Origin: Saccharospirillum sp965652395
GTDB lineage: Bacteria > Pseudomonadota > Gammaproteobacteria > Pseudomonadales > Natronospirillaceae
Length of the DNA: 64,000 nt
Reading direction: 5' to 3'
NCBI GenBank assembly: GCA_965652395.1
Contig: CBFGUW010000017.1
Span: 34,767-98,766 of the forward strand
In this document: piece by piece, positions 8,391 to 16,743 of the stretch
How positions within the stretch are numbered: the stretch's first letter is position 1
Layout of the letters: every line of letters begins with the position of its first letter
The notes under the pieces: generated by a model
Told to the model about the DNA's origin: nothing
The model's input: the letters and a program-made list of their open reading frames with translations, nothing else
Database searches by the model: none
Made by a program: the position numbers and the translations under genes

Positions 8391-10274
8391 ATGAGGTATG
8401 AAGACGATTCATTAAAAGGAAAAGAAGTTTCCTGTAAGGTGATGCCTCAGGTATTGAAGGATATACGTAGACGGAACTACAGTGTGGAAGATCTTTTATT
8501 CGGTACCGGTTTGGATGAGGCCTACGTCAGTAATACGGGTAATCGCATTAGTTGGGCTCAGCATGCCGCTATCATGGAGAATCTGACAGGTCGGTTGAAT
8601 TACTCGAAAGAAGACTTGGTTAATCTGGGCATCATGTTGAAGGACACCACCATGTTCAAGGTGTTGAGCCTGATCGCCCGCTCGTTTTTCACGCTTCCCG
8701 AGTTTTATGTGTGGCTGCACAGTGCCGAGCATGACAGTCCGGTTACCCAATCTGTTTCCTGTATGTCGAGTGATGTGAGTTATGATGAAAACAATAACTT
8801 TGTCATCACCCTGAGCACCCATGAATCCTACCCACCCATATGGCAGTTTTATTGGACGAGCCTGGGGGTGATTAAGATTTTTCCTCTGGCTTATGGTCTG
8901 AATATGATCGATGTGGACATCGATTATCTCGGCGATCACTGTATTTACCGTTTTTCGTGTCCCCAAACCGGCGGCGTTTTATCTTCCATTCGTACAAGGT
9001 TACGCCGTTGGATCAGTTGGCCTTACACCACGGTGCGGGCCGTCAGTTACCTGCGGATCGCACATGCGGAAATTCATAAGAAAAACATAGCCCTGAACAG
9101 GGAGAACCGTCATCTGACCGAAATGCAAGGGCAGTTACGAAACGCTATTAAACAAGCCGAAGACGCTTCCAAGGCGAAATCCGAATTTCTCTCAAAAATG
9201 TCACATGAGCTTCGAACTCCATTGAATGGCATCATCGGCGCGATCGACCTGGAAATGGAGGAACGTCGTGGCCACAGTGACACCACCTATCTGGATATGG
9301 CCAGCCATTCCGCATACTCTCTGCTCGGTATCCTTAGCGACATTCTGGATGTATCGAAAATAGAATCCGAGGATTTCAAGATCAGCGTTTCTTCGTTCAA
9401 CTTCTCTGAACTTCAGCAGGAAATTGCCTGCACCTTCAAACCGATGGCAAAGAAAAAGAACCTTGTCTTCGATTCGGTATCCACCATTAATGCCGGTGAT
9501 TTTTTTCTGGGTGATGCCGTTAAATTGCGGCAAATCATGCTTAACCTGGTCTCCAATGCCATCAAGTTTTGTGATCAGGGGCGTGTCAGCCTGGAAAGCT
9601 CTTGGGACGAATCGACCGGGGTGGCGGAGATCAAGGTTTCCGACACCGGTATCGGTATCGCTGAAGAGGCTCAGACACTGGTGTTCAAAGAGTTTTATCA
9701 AGCGGAAAACGACCTGACCAGGAAGCATCAGGGAACGGGTTTGGGGCTGGCCATCATTGAGAAGCTGATCAGGAAAATGGATGGCACCATTGAATTAAAG
9801 AGTCGACTCAATGAGGGGACGACTTTCGCCGTTAAGCTCCCGTTGGCAAAAGCCGATCCGCCTCCGGAAAAAACGACGCTGCCCGGACCGGATGATCCGC
9901 CCCCCAGGGCAATGAATATTTTGTTAGTGGAAGACAACCAGGTTAATCAGAAAATTATCGTCAAACAGATCGAGAAGGCCGGTCATCGGGTGGAGGTGGC
10001 GCAAAACGGTCAGGACGCGCTGGATAAAGTGGCTGTTGGCCACTACGACCTGGTTCTGATGGACATCATGATGCCCGTGATGGATGGCATGGAAGCCACG
10101 CGCAGGTTAAGGGAAACTTACGATCCGCAGAAACTGCCCATACTGGCGCTCAGCGCCAATATAACATCGGATTATCTGTCTTCCTGTCAGCGGGCGGGAA
10201 TGAATGAATGTTTGATCAAACCCATTCGTTATTTTGAGCTGCAGCATGTTCTGAGCCGGTATGCCCGCCGCTGA
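8391..10274 (+). CDS. cytosolic hybrid histidine kinase/response regulator with AraC-N-like sensor domain
   Basis: 627 residues. Residues about 15-200 resemble the N-terminal ligand-binding domain of a class of AraC-type regulators (GTGLDEAYVSNTGNRISWAQ context); this assignment is tentative. A charged helical linker (about 220-265) leads to HisKA with SHELRTPLNG (phospho-acceptor H272). Then come HATPase_c with N389, DTGIG (418-422) and GTGLGLA (448-454), and a receiver domain with D558 in LVLMDIMMPVMDG. No clear transmembrane segment is present, so the ligand would be sensed in the cytoplasm. It starts 3 bp after the alpha-oxoamine synthase fusion and must be co-transcribed with it. No separate output regulator lies next to it, so its receiver probably passes phosphate to an HPt protein elsewhere. 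Confidence 0.9.
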   Translation: MRYEDDSLKGKEVSCKVMPQVLKDIRRRNYSVEDLLFGTGLDEAYVSNTGNRISWAQHAAIMENLTGRLNYSKEDLVNLGIMLKDTTMFKVLSLIARSFFTLPEFYVWLHSAEHDSPVTQSVSCMSSDVSYDENNNFVITLSTHESYPPIWQFYWTSLGVIKIFPLAYGLNMIDVDIDYLGDHCIYRFSCPQTGGVLSSIRTRLRRWISWPYTTVRAVSYLRIAHAEIHKKNIALNRENRHLTEMQGQLRNAIKQAEDASKAKSEFLSKMSHELRTPLNGIIGAIDLEMEERRGHSDTTYLDMASHSAYSLLGILSDILDVSKIESEDFKISVSSFNFSELQQEIACTFKPMAKKKNLVFDSVSTINAGDFFLGDAVKLRQIMLNLVSNAIKFCDQGRVSLESSWDESTGVAEIKVSDTGIGIAEEAQTLVFKEFYQAENDLTRKHQGTGLGLAIIEKLIRKMDGTIELKSRLNEGTTFAVKLPLAKADPPPEKTTLPGPDDPPPRAMNILLVEDNQVNQKIIVKQIEKAGHRVEVAQNGQDALDKVAVGHYDLVLMDIMMPVMDGMEATRRLRETYDPQKLPILALSANITSDYLSSCQRAGMNECLIKPIRYFELQHVLSRYARR

Positions 10275-10284
10275 TCTGCAAGAA

Positions 10285-11049
10285 TCAATCCGCCAGAAAC
10301 CTTTCGGTGATCCTTAAAAAAGCCGCAGGTTTTTCGGCATGCGGCCAATGTCCCGCCCCCTCGATAAGTTTGGCCTGGGCGTTCGGAAAGCGTTCCTGGA
10401 TGGCCGGTTGGTCATCGGCAGTGATGTAGTTGCTGTTCATGCCTTTTATAAACAGGGTCGGACCGGAGAAGGGGGTTTTGAATTCCGGTTCGATGGCGAT
10501 GTCTTCGTATTGATGTTGCAATGCTTTCAGATTAAAACGCCAGGCCAGTTGGTCGTCGTCGTTTCGATAAAGGCTCTTGAGAATAAACTGGCGGACCCCT
10601 GTGGTTTCAATGCCGTCTTTCAGAGCGTCGTCCACGCTGCGCCTGTCTTTGTGTTGACTGAGGTCGGTTCGGTTCAGGGCATCGAAAATATCCTGATGGT
10701 GGGGCGGATAACGGCGCGGGGCGATGTCGACGATGACCAGTCGATCGATGGCCGTCGCCTGTTTTCCCAATGCCATTTGCATGGCTACTTTGCCGCCCAT
10801 GGAGTGGCCCATCAAATGGTAATGGTCGATGCCTTGGCTTTGCGCCCACTTTGCCACTTCGTCTGCAAAGACCGGGTAGCTTTGGTTGTCTATCCAGGGT
10901 GACCGCCCGTGGTTGGGCAGGTCCAGTAGGTGCACGCGGTACTGCTCGGACAGGCCCTTGGCGATGGTGCGCCAGTTATCGCCACTGCCGAAAAGTCCAT
11001 GCAGAATAATCAGGTCGGGGCCGGAGCCCAGGGTCTCGCTGTGTAACAT
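10285..11049 (-). CDS. ybfF: alpha/beta hydrolase, YbfF-type acyl-CoA/ester hydrolase
   Basis: 254 residues, the same length as E. coli YbfF. LILHGLFGSGDNW forms the oxyanion region, GHSMGGK carries the nucleophile serine, VIVDIAPRRYPPHHQ is a family signature, and GAGHWPHAEKP carries the catalytic histidine. YbfF is an esterase with activity on acyl-CoA substrates. The frame stays open about 48 codons upstream, but family alignment supports the ATG at 11049 (MLHSETLGSG). It converges with the kinase gene, 10 bp from its stop. Confidence 0.88.
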   Translation of the reverse strand: MLHSETLGSGPDLIILHGLFGSGDNWRTIAKGLSEQYRVHLLDLPNHGRSPWIDNQSYPVFADEVAKWAQSQGIDHYHLMGHSMGGKVAMQMALGKQATAIDRLVIVDIAPRRYPPHHQDIFDALNRTDLSQHKDRRSVDDALKDGIETTGVRQFILKSLYRNDDDQLAWRFNLKALQHQYEDIAIEPEFKTPFSGPTLFIKGMNSNYITADDQPAIQERFPNAQAKLIEGAGHWPHAEKPAAFLRITERFLAD

Positions 11050-11140
11050 TCGGTAGTTGTCTCTTGTATTGGGCGTAGCTTTAAGTAAGGTGGGCGCTTC
11101 GCTTTTCAAGGCTGTGACCGGTCTGGTCCGTGGAGATATC

Positions 11141-11401
11141 ATGGAATGCCGTAGTGGGTGCGGTGCCTGTTGCATCGCTCCGTCCATTAACACTCCCTAT
11201 GCCGGTATGCCGAACGGCAAGCCCGCCGGAGTGCGTTGCATCCATTTAATGGCGGACTATCGCTGTGCTTTGTTCGGTAAGCCCGAACGGCCCAAGGCCT
11301 GTGGTCAATTCCAGGCTGAACCGGACTATTGCGGTGCCGACCGAACCGAGGCATTGCGTATTCTTACCGATCTGGAGGAATGGTCCAGTCCTGTCAAATA
11401 A
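11141..11401 (+). CDS. small Cys-rich YkgJ-type (zinc/iron-chelating) protein
   Basis: 86 residues starting MECRSGCGACCIAP. The CxxxCxxCC cluster, a later cysteine in VRCIHL, and the CALFGKPERPKAC block are typical of the CxxCxxCC/YkgJ family of putative metal-binding proteins. The start at 11141 has GGAG 5-7 nt upstream; the frame is open further upstream but that part has no family features. The 3' end overlaps the convergent HDOD gene by 8 bp. Molecular function is unknown. Confidence 0.85.
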   Translation: MECRSGCGACCIAPSINTPYAGMPNGKPAGVRCIHLMADYRCALFGKPERPKACGQFQAEPDYCGADRTEALRILTDLEEWSSPVK

Positions 11402-12230
11402 ACGCAGCCTGCGCCCCGGCCGCTTTTTCATTGAGTTCGGCGAAGATCGGGTCTTCCCGGTCTGCCGGTAAATGCAGACGGCTGAAGGCCGTGACCTCTT
11501 CCCAGTCTTTCCTTGCCCAGCCGCTGGTGCTCTCGGCCAGAACGATCAAATTGGCGACGGTGACCAGATCGGTTAAATCAGCGCCATCCGGCTCGCGCTC
11601 GAATTTTCGATATTCTCTCGGCACCTGGCTGATATTGGTGGGGAAGTCCCAACGTTCCAGAATAATGCCGCCCAGGGCGCCGTGTAATTGGTCGATCACC
11701 TGCCCCAAAGTGATGTTGTCCTGTATCAGGTCATCGCGTTCTTCGGCATAGGTCAGGATGGGCAGAGCACCGAGGCGGTGAACCAAGGCGGCCAGAATGG
11801 CCTCATCGGGTTTGGCGACACCGCTGTGACGGGCCAGAACCGAAGCCATGGCTGATACCTGGCCGGTGAGGCGCCACAGTTGACGCAAGCGCTTGTCGAT
11901 CATGTCGGAGGTGGCCTGGAACATCTGCTCCATGGCAAGGCCAATGGCGAGGTTGGAGGTATAGTTCATCCCCAGACGGCTGACGGCCATCGCCAGATCC
12001 CGAACTTCCTGAGGCGCGCGCAGCAAAGGGCTGTTAACGACCCGGATGATGCGGGCACTCAGAGCGCCGTCGCGGCTGATGATTTGAGTCAGATCGGCGA
12101 TGGTGGCATTGGGATCTTCCGCGGTTTCCCTCACCTGCAATGCCACTTCGGGCAGGCTGGGTAGAACCAGCTGATCGCTGTTGAGGGCATCGACGATGTC
12201 TTGTTTGACGGTCTCGACCAGTGTGCTCAT
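11394..12230 (-). CDS. HDOD domain protein
   Basis: 278 residues. An HDOD domain spans about residues 15-215, with LPSLPEVALQVRETAEDPNATIADLTQIISRDGALSARIIRVVNSP as its classic opening (shown in pieces: LPSLPEVAL, ISRDGALSARI, RVVNSPLL). HDOD proteins resemble HD hydrolases but usually lack the metal-binding catalytic residues; they act in signalling, including c-di-GMP networks and motility. Here the HD-like position reads LVHRLGALPIL, so catalysis is unlikely. The reading frame overlaps the YkgJ-type gene tail to tail. No partner gene sits nearby to indicate its pathway. Confidence 0.9.
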   Translation of the reverse strand: MSTLVETVKQDIVDALNSDQLVLPSLPEVALQVRETAEDPNATIADLTQIISRDGALSARIIRVVNSPLLRAPQEVRDLAMAVSRLGMNYTSNLAIGLAMEQMFQATSDMIDKRLRQLWRLTGQVSAMASVLARHSGVAKPDEAILAALVHRLGALPILTYAEERDDLIQDNITLGQVIDQLHGALGGIILERWDFPTNISQVPREYRKFEREPDGADLTDLVTVANLIVLAESTSGWARKDWEEVTAFSRLHLPADREDPIFAELNEKAAGAQAAFI

Positions 12231-12389
12231 GGGTACAAAGGCTTCCTAATATCATCCAGGCAAACGCACGCTGTGCGTCGGGCTGACCGGCTTGTCTACT
12301 CAGGTTTGCGACCCGATATCGTGACAGCACCGGTTCCCTTGGTGAGCTCTCGGGGGCTCACCCTCCGTTCGGAATCGCCGAACTCCGAA

Positions 12390-13289
12390 TCATTCTAGCA
12401 GCTTGAGCTCAAGACGTCGGCCTTCATCGAGAAAGAGGCGAGGCGGGTGCTCGGTATCTTTGATCACAGCCAGACCAAAGCCTTCTCCGTTGGTTACCAG
12501 CCAGTTGACCCATTCGCCGCCATTGCCGGTCTCGGTATAGAGGTTCGGGCTGTCCGGCTGCTCGGCCTCGGCCCATGCCAGGCGACTGAGTCCACGCTTG
12601 CTCTGGCCTTTGTAGTGGAGGCGGGCCACCACCTCCTGGCCGGTGTAACAGCCTTTTTTAAAGGAAATGCCGTCAAGGTGATCCAGCCCCAGCATTTGGG
12701 GTACGAAACGCTCCTGATGCTCGGCCGTTACCCAGGCGTAACCGGCTTCGATATCCAGACGTTGCCAATCTTCGGTTGGCCGGACTGGAAACCCTTCGAT
12801 TCGTTCGAGCCGGGTTTCATAATCCTCCGCCTGGGCATTCAACCAGAGCAGGGCGCGTCCATCCGGTAACTGGAATGCGAAATGACCGCCACGCTGCCAC
12901 ACTCCCTGCTTTGCCGGGCCGAACCATTCGTCCAGCAACTCTCCGCTGTTCGGAGACACAATACCCAACCCATGGTAGTTCAGGCGTTCGTCGGCCATGC
13001 GTGAGCCGCGAAAGAAGGGAATGTATTTCTTTAAATGACGGTGGAGCCCTTCGGCCGCTGAGGCATGGATGACGAGCTTCACATCGGCCGGGTCGGTTGC
13101 CAGGGCGACATTCCAGACATTGGCGACCACCCGACCTTTGGCATTGCAGAACGCCCCAGGTTTGGGGCCGGTCTCAACCAGACGGTTGTAATCCTGGGTT
13201 CCCTGGCCCTGGAGAAACGTCAGGGCATCGCTGCCGGATATGCCCAGAATGGAAAGATGTTCCAGCGGGAAGAATGTAGTGTTGTTCAT
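12390..13289 (-). CDS. ygfZ: folate-dependent Fe-S cluster assembly/repair protein YgfZ
   Basis: 299 residues of the GcvT-like folate-binding family. The signature K-G-C-Y-T-G-Q-E is present (FKKGCYTGQEVVARL), with the conserved cysteine that is essential in E. coli. ALTFLQGQGTQDYN near the N-terminus is also typical. YgfZ supports synthesis or repair of certain Fe-S enzymes using tetrahydrofolate. It is divergent from sdhE/ygfX, as in E. coli and many relatives. A cluster of hairpins fills the gap between the two starts. Confidence 0.95.
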   Translation of the reverse strand: MNNTTFFPLEHLSILGISGSDALTFLQGQGTQDYNRLVETGPKPGAFCNAKGRVVANVWNVALATDPADVKLVIHASAAEGLHRHLKKYIPFFRGSRMADERLNYHGLGIVSPNSGELLDEWFGPAKQGVWQRGGHFAFQLPDGRALLWLNAQAEDYETRLERIEGFPVRPTEDWQRLDIEAGYAWVTAEHQERFVPQMLGLDHLDGISFKKGCYTGQEVVARLHYKGQSKRGLSRLAWAEAEQPDSPNLYTETGNGGEWVNWLVTNGEGFGLAVIKDTEHPPRLFLDEGRRLELKLLE

Positions 13290-13328
13290 AAGGTTTCGGT
13301 TTGTTCCGTGCTAACTGGTTTCTGTCCT

Positions 13329-13482
13329 GAAACGCCTTCCCTGGCGTTTCGCGGAGTCGCTCGGAAAAAACGCGGTTTTTCCCGGCTCGCAAAATCAAGC
13401 ACTTAAGTGCTCGATTTTGTCGGTACATCCTTGTACCGCGTTAGTGCCTATCCAGAAATGGTATTTCTGGATAGGCACTAAC
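13329..13482. repeat. row of hairpin-forming palindromes between ygfZ and sdhE
   Basis: Five palindromes lie in about 155 bp. (1) GAAACGCC-N6-GGCGTTTC at 13329-13350. (2) A GGAAAAA/TTTTTCC stem near 13361-13383. (3) AAAATCAAGCACTT / AAGTGCTCGATTTT at 13391-13418, with one mismatch. (4) CGGTACA-TCCT-TGTACCG at 13421-13438. (5) A perfect 20-bp stem starting GTTAGTGCCTATCC at 13440-13459, pairing with 13463-13482 across a 3-nt loop. They lie outside any credible gene. Either REP-like elements or RNA structures in the divergent leaders could explain them. Confidence 0.8.
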
Positions 13483-13566
13483 TGTTACACTATGCGGCCG
13501 ACGGGAACCGCTTCAAGGCGGCCTGTTCGACCGATACCTCCATTGGCTGAGTGTGGACTGAATAAC

Positions 13567-13833
13567 GTGGAATTAACAGAGCAACAAGAGCTTGAGCAAC
13601 GTCGTCTCTGGTGGCATAGCCGCCGCGGGATGCTGGAGCTGGATGTCTTGCTGGTGCCTTATACCGAGAAGGTGTATCCGACGCTCAGCGAAGACGATCA
13701 ACGAATCTACAAGCGTTTGATCGACAGTGAAGATCAGGACCTGTTCAACTGGTTCTTAGAAAAGGCCAAACCGGAAGACCCGGAACTGGCGTATATGGTT
13801 CGCAAAATTCTCGATCGTGTTCAGCCCGATTGA
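13567..13833 (+). CDS. sdhE: FAD assembly factor SdhE
   Basis: 88 residues. The RGMLELD motif is the conserved RGxxE flavinylation signature of SdhE/SDHAF2, which promotes covalent FAD attachment to succinate dehydrogenase and fumarate reductase. The tail LFNWFLEKAKPEDPELAYMVRKIL is typical. The start is a GTG (VELTEQQELEQRRLWW) with weak Shine-Dalgarno context; an upstream in-frame extension runs through the palindrome cluster and is not credible. It overlaps the next gene by 17 bp. Confidence 0.92.
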   Translation: MELTEQQELEQRRLWWHSRRGMLELDVLLVPYTEKVYPTLSEDDQRIYKRLIDSEDQDLFNWFLEKAKPEDPELAYMVRKILDRVQPD

Positions 13834-14260
13834 ATGCAGCCTTAAACCTTCCCGTCTATCTCAGGGGCTGATTGTCGGTCCCGTTTTATTGATGGCTTTG
13901 TTCGGTTGGCAGGCCGGGGTGGCACTGCTCTGGTTGTTGCCAGCACTCGCCGTTACCCTGTACGTGCTGTGGCAGACGCACCGGCAGGAGCAAGCGCCCG
14001 CCTACCTTCGTTGGCAGGGCGACCAACTGCGGCTATTCGATGAGCCGAGCCTGACTGGCTCCTCCCACCGTTATCAGTGGAACGGCCGGGGCCGACGCAA
14101 CCGCCTCTATATCCGATTGGAACTGCTCAATGACGAATCATTGCGTCATGATCTGGTTATATGGCGCGACAGCGTGACCGATGCCAACTGGCGTAGCCTG
14201 AATGCCGCTTACCGTGTCAACAGCACTCTGTTTGATTCAAAACGCCCAGTCGCGCGGTGA
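13817..14260 (+). CDS. ygfX: YgfX-like (CptA-type) membrane protein
   Basis: 147 residues with two adjacent N-terminal hydrophobic helices (GLIVGPVLLMALFGWQAGVA / LLWLLPALAVTLYVLW), then a soluble part with LRWQGDQLRLFDEP and WRSLNAAYRV. Size, topology and position directly after sdhE match YgfX, described in E. coli as the membrane partner/toxin of the YgfYX pair and also as linked to SdhE function. The GTG start at 13817 lies inside sdhE, giving a 17-bp overlap. Sequence similarity is weak, so the assignment leans on synteny. Confidence 0.75.
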   Translation: MFSPIECSLKPSRLSQGLIVGPVLLMALFGWQAGVALLWLLPALAVTLYVLWQTHRQEQAPAYLRWQGDQLRLFDEPSLTGSSHRYQWNGRGRRNRLYIRLELLNDESLRHDLVIWRDSVTDANWRSLNAAYRVNSTLFDSKRPVAR

Positions 14261-14486
14261 ATCAGCGGCTTACTTTCCGCCGTGCAGTTATGAGATACTC
14301 TTTCTTTTTCTGATCTAACGGTCAGGAAAATTCTTTATTAAAGTATTCACCTGCTGAATAGTGAATATCACAACGATAAATTAGCGAAATTGTATTCAAG
14401 TCCCTAAACTCGGACCCGACAAGAATAACGAGGCTTGAGGCGCCTTTTCCGCGTCCTTGCCCTGCCGAACCGAAGAGGCCTATCAC

Positions 14487-16655
14487 ATGACTGAACGGAC
14501 CCAAGAAGGCGGCCTGCAGATCGCCACTTCCCTGCATCAACTCATCGCGAACGAGATTGCCCCGGGTACAGGCATTGCGCCTTCCCATTTCTGGCAGCAG
14601 CTAGAAAGCATATTGACCGATCTGGCTCCCCGTAACGAAGAATTACTGCGTTATCGCGACGCCCTACAAGCGAAAATCGATCAGTGGCATGCCGAACGCT
14701 CCGGTGAGGTTCACGACCCTGTGGCCTACAAAGCCTTTCTTGAAGAGATTGGTTATCTGGTTCCGGAAGGTGCCGACTTTGAAATCACGACCGACAATGT
14801 CGACACCGAGATTGCCGAACAGGCGGGGCCCCAATTGGTGGTGCCGGTTAAGAACGCACGCTTCGCGTTGAATGCCGCCAATGCCCGCTGGGGCAGCCTC
14901 TACGATGCCCTATATGGCACCGATGCGATTCCAGAGACTGACGGCGCCGAAAAAGGCACCGGCTACAATCCCGTGCGGGGCGCCAAGGTCATCGCTTTCG
15001 CGCGTGCCCATCTTGATCAGGCTATGCCATTGGCCGATGGCTCTCATGCCGATGCCCGTGCCTATCGCATTCGCAATGGCCTATTGGCGGTTGAACTGGC
15101 CGATGGCAGTGAAAGCGGCCTGGCCAGGCCGGAGCAATTGGTGGGCTATCAGGGTGAAGCGGAATCCCCCTATGCCGTACTGCTGAAGAACAACGGCCTG
15201 CACATCGAGATTCAGATCGATCCGACCAGCCCTGTCGGCAAAACCGATGCTGCCGGGGTGAAAGATCTGCTGGTCGAGGCCGCTCTGACCACCATCATGG
15301 ATTGTGAGGATTCCGTAGCGGCGGTGGATGCCGACGACAAAGTCGAGGTTTACCGCAACTGGCTGGGTTTGATGAAGGGCGACCTGCAGGACACCTTTGA
15401 AAAAGGCGGCCGGATGCTCACCCGGCGGCTGAACAAAGACCGCCAATACACTGCGCCAAACGGAGAAACTGTGACCCTGCATGGTCGCAGTCTGATGTTC
15501 GTTCGCAACGTCGGCCATTTGATGACCACACCGGCCATTCTCGATAAAGACGGCCGCGAAATCCCCGAAGGCATTCTGGATGGCATGGTAACGGTGCTGG
15601 CCGCACTGCACGACCTGAAAGGCAACGGCGAACTGCGTAACAGCCGTACCGGCAGCGTCTATATCGTCAAACCCAAAATGCACGGACCGGACGAAGTGGC
15701 CTTCTCCGTCACTCTGTTCGAGCGCATCGAACAGGCGTTGGGCCTGGCGAAAAACACCCTGAAAATCGGCATCATGGATGAAGAGCGTCGGACCACCGTC
15801 AATCTGAAAGAATGCATTCGTGCCGCCAGGGAGCGCACCGTGTTCATTAACACCGGCTTCCTCGACCGCACTGGTGACGAGATTCACACCTCTATGCTGG
15901 CCGGGCCGATGATCCCGAAAGCCGAGATGAAGCAGAGTGCCTGGATCGCAGCCTACGAAGACAACAATGTCGATGTTGGTTTAATCGCCGGGCTGCCCGG
16001 TAAGGCTCAAATCGGTAAAGGCATGTGGGCCATGCCGGATGAAATGGCGGCCATGCTGGAACAAAAGAAAGGCCATCCGTTGTCCGGCGCCAACACCGCC
16101 TGGGTTCCGTCGCCGAACGCGGCCGCCCTGCACAGCGTGCATTACCATCAGATCAGCGTTGCGGAACGTCAGCAAGAGTTGCGGCGTCGTGAACGTGCCA
16201 GTCTGGATGATATTCTCACCATTCCATTGCTGACCGATCCGTCGCGTCTCTCGCCCGAAGCCATCCAGAAAGAGCTGGATAACAACGCCCAGGGTATCCT
16301 CGGTTATGTGGTTCGCTGGGTGGAGCAGGGAATCGGTTGCTCCAAAGTGCCGGATATCAATAACGTCGGTTTGATGGAAGATCGCGCCACCCTGCGGATC
16401 TCCAGCCAGCACATGGCGAACTGGCTGCATCATGGGCTCTGTTCAGAGGAGCAGGTGATGGAAACCCTGCAGCGCATGGCCAAAGTCGTCGACCAGCAAA
16501 ACGCCGGTGACCCTGAGTATAAAGCCATGACGCCCAACTATGACGACAGTGTGGCGTTTCAGGCCGCGAAAGCCTTGGTACTGGAAGGCCTGCGTCAACC
16601 GAACGGTTATACTGAGCCGTTATTGCACGCCTATCGCCAAAAGGCCAAGGCTTAA
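14487..16655 (+). CDS. glcB: malate synthase G
   Basis: Condenses glyoxylate and acetyl-CoA to malate (glyoxylate shunt or glycolate use). It has 722 residues, the normal length for the G isoform. Typical blocks are NARFALNAANARWGSLYDALYGTD, TTIMDCEDSVAAVD, KPKMHGPDEVAF, GIMDEERRTTVNL, NTGFLDRTGDEIHTSM and RVEQGIGCSKVPDIN-like near the end. The start at 14487 (MTERTQEGG) has a purine-rich GAAGAGG upstream; ten more in-frame codons are possible but less likely. No glycolate oxidase genes adjoin it, so it appears to stand alone. Confidence 0.97.
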   Translation: MTERTQEGGLQIATSLHQLIANEIAPGTGIAPSHFWQQLESILTDLAPRNEELLRYRDALQAKIDQWHAERSGEVHDPVAYKAFLEEIGYLVPEGADFEITTDNVDTEIAEQAGPQLVVPVKNARFALNAANARWGSLYDALYGTDAIPETDGAEKGTGYNPVRGAKVIAFARAHLDQAMPLADGSHADARAYRIRNGLLAVELADGSESGLARPEQLVGYQGEAESPYAVLLKNNGLHIEIQIDPTSPVGKTDAAGVKDLLVEAALTTIMDCEDSVAAVDADDKVEVYRNWLGLMKGDLQDTFEKGGRMLTRRLNKDRQYTAPNGETVTLHGRSLMFVRNVGHLMTTPAILDKDGREIPEGILDGMVTVLAALHDLKGNGELRNSRTGSVYIVKPKMHGPDEVAFSVTLFERIEQALGLAKNTLKIGIMDEERRTTVNLKECIRAARERTVFINTGFLDRTGDEIHTSMLAGPMIPKAEMKQSAWIAAYEDNNVDVGLIAGLPGKAQIGKGMWAMPDEMAAMLEQKKGHPLSGANTAWVPSPNAAALHSVHYHQISVAERQQELRRRERASLDDILTIPLLTDPSRLSPEAIQKELDNNAQGILGYVVRWVEQGIGCSKVPDINNVGLMEDRATLRISSQHMANWLHHGLCSEEQVMETLQRMAKVVDQQNAGDPEYKAMTPNYDDSVAFQAAKALVLEGLRQPNGYTEPLLHAYRQKAKA

Positions 16656-16743
16656 GTAGACCTGGCGGGGCAGATGGGGTTCGGCGCTTTTGGCGTCGAT
16701 TCTCAGCGCTCGAGTTTCGAATTTCCGCCCTGCCGGGCAATCT

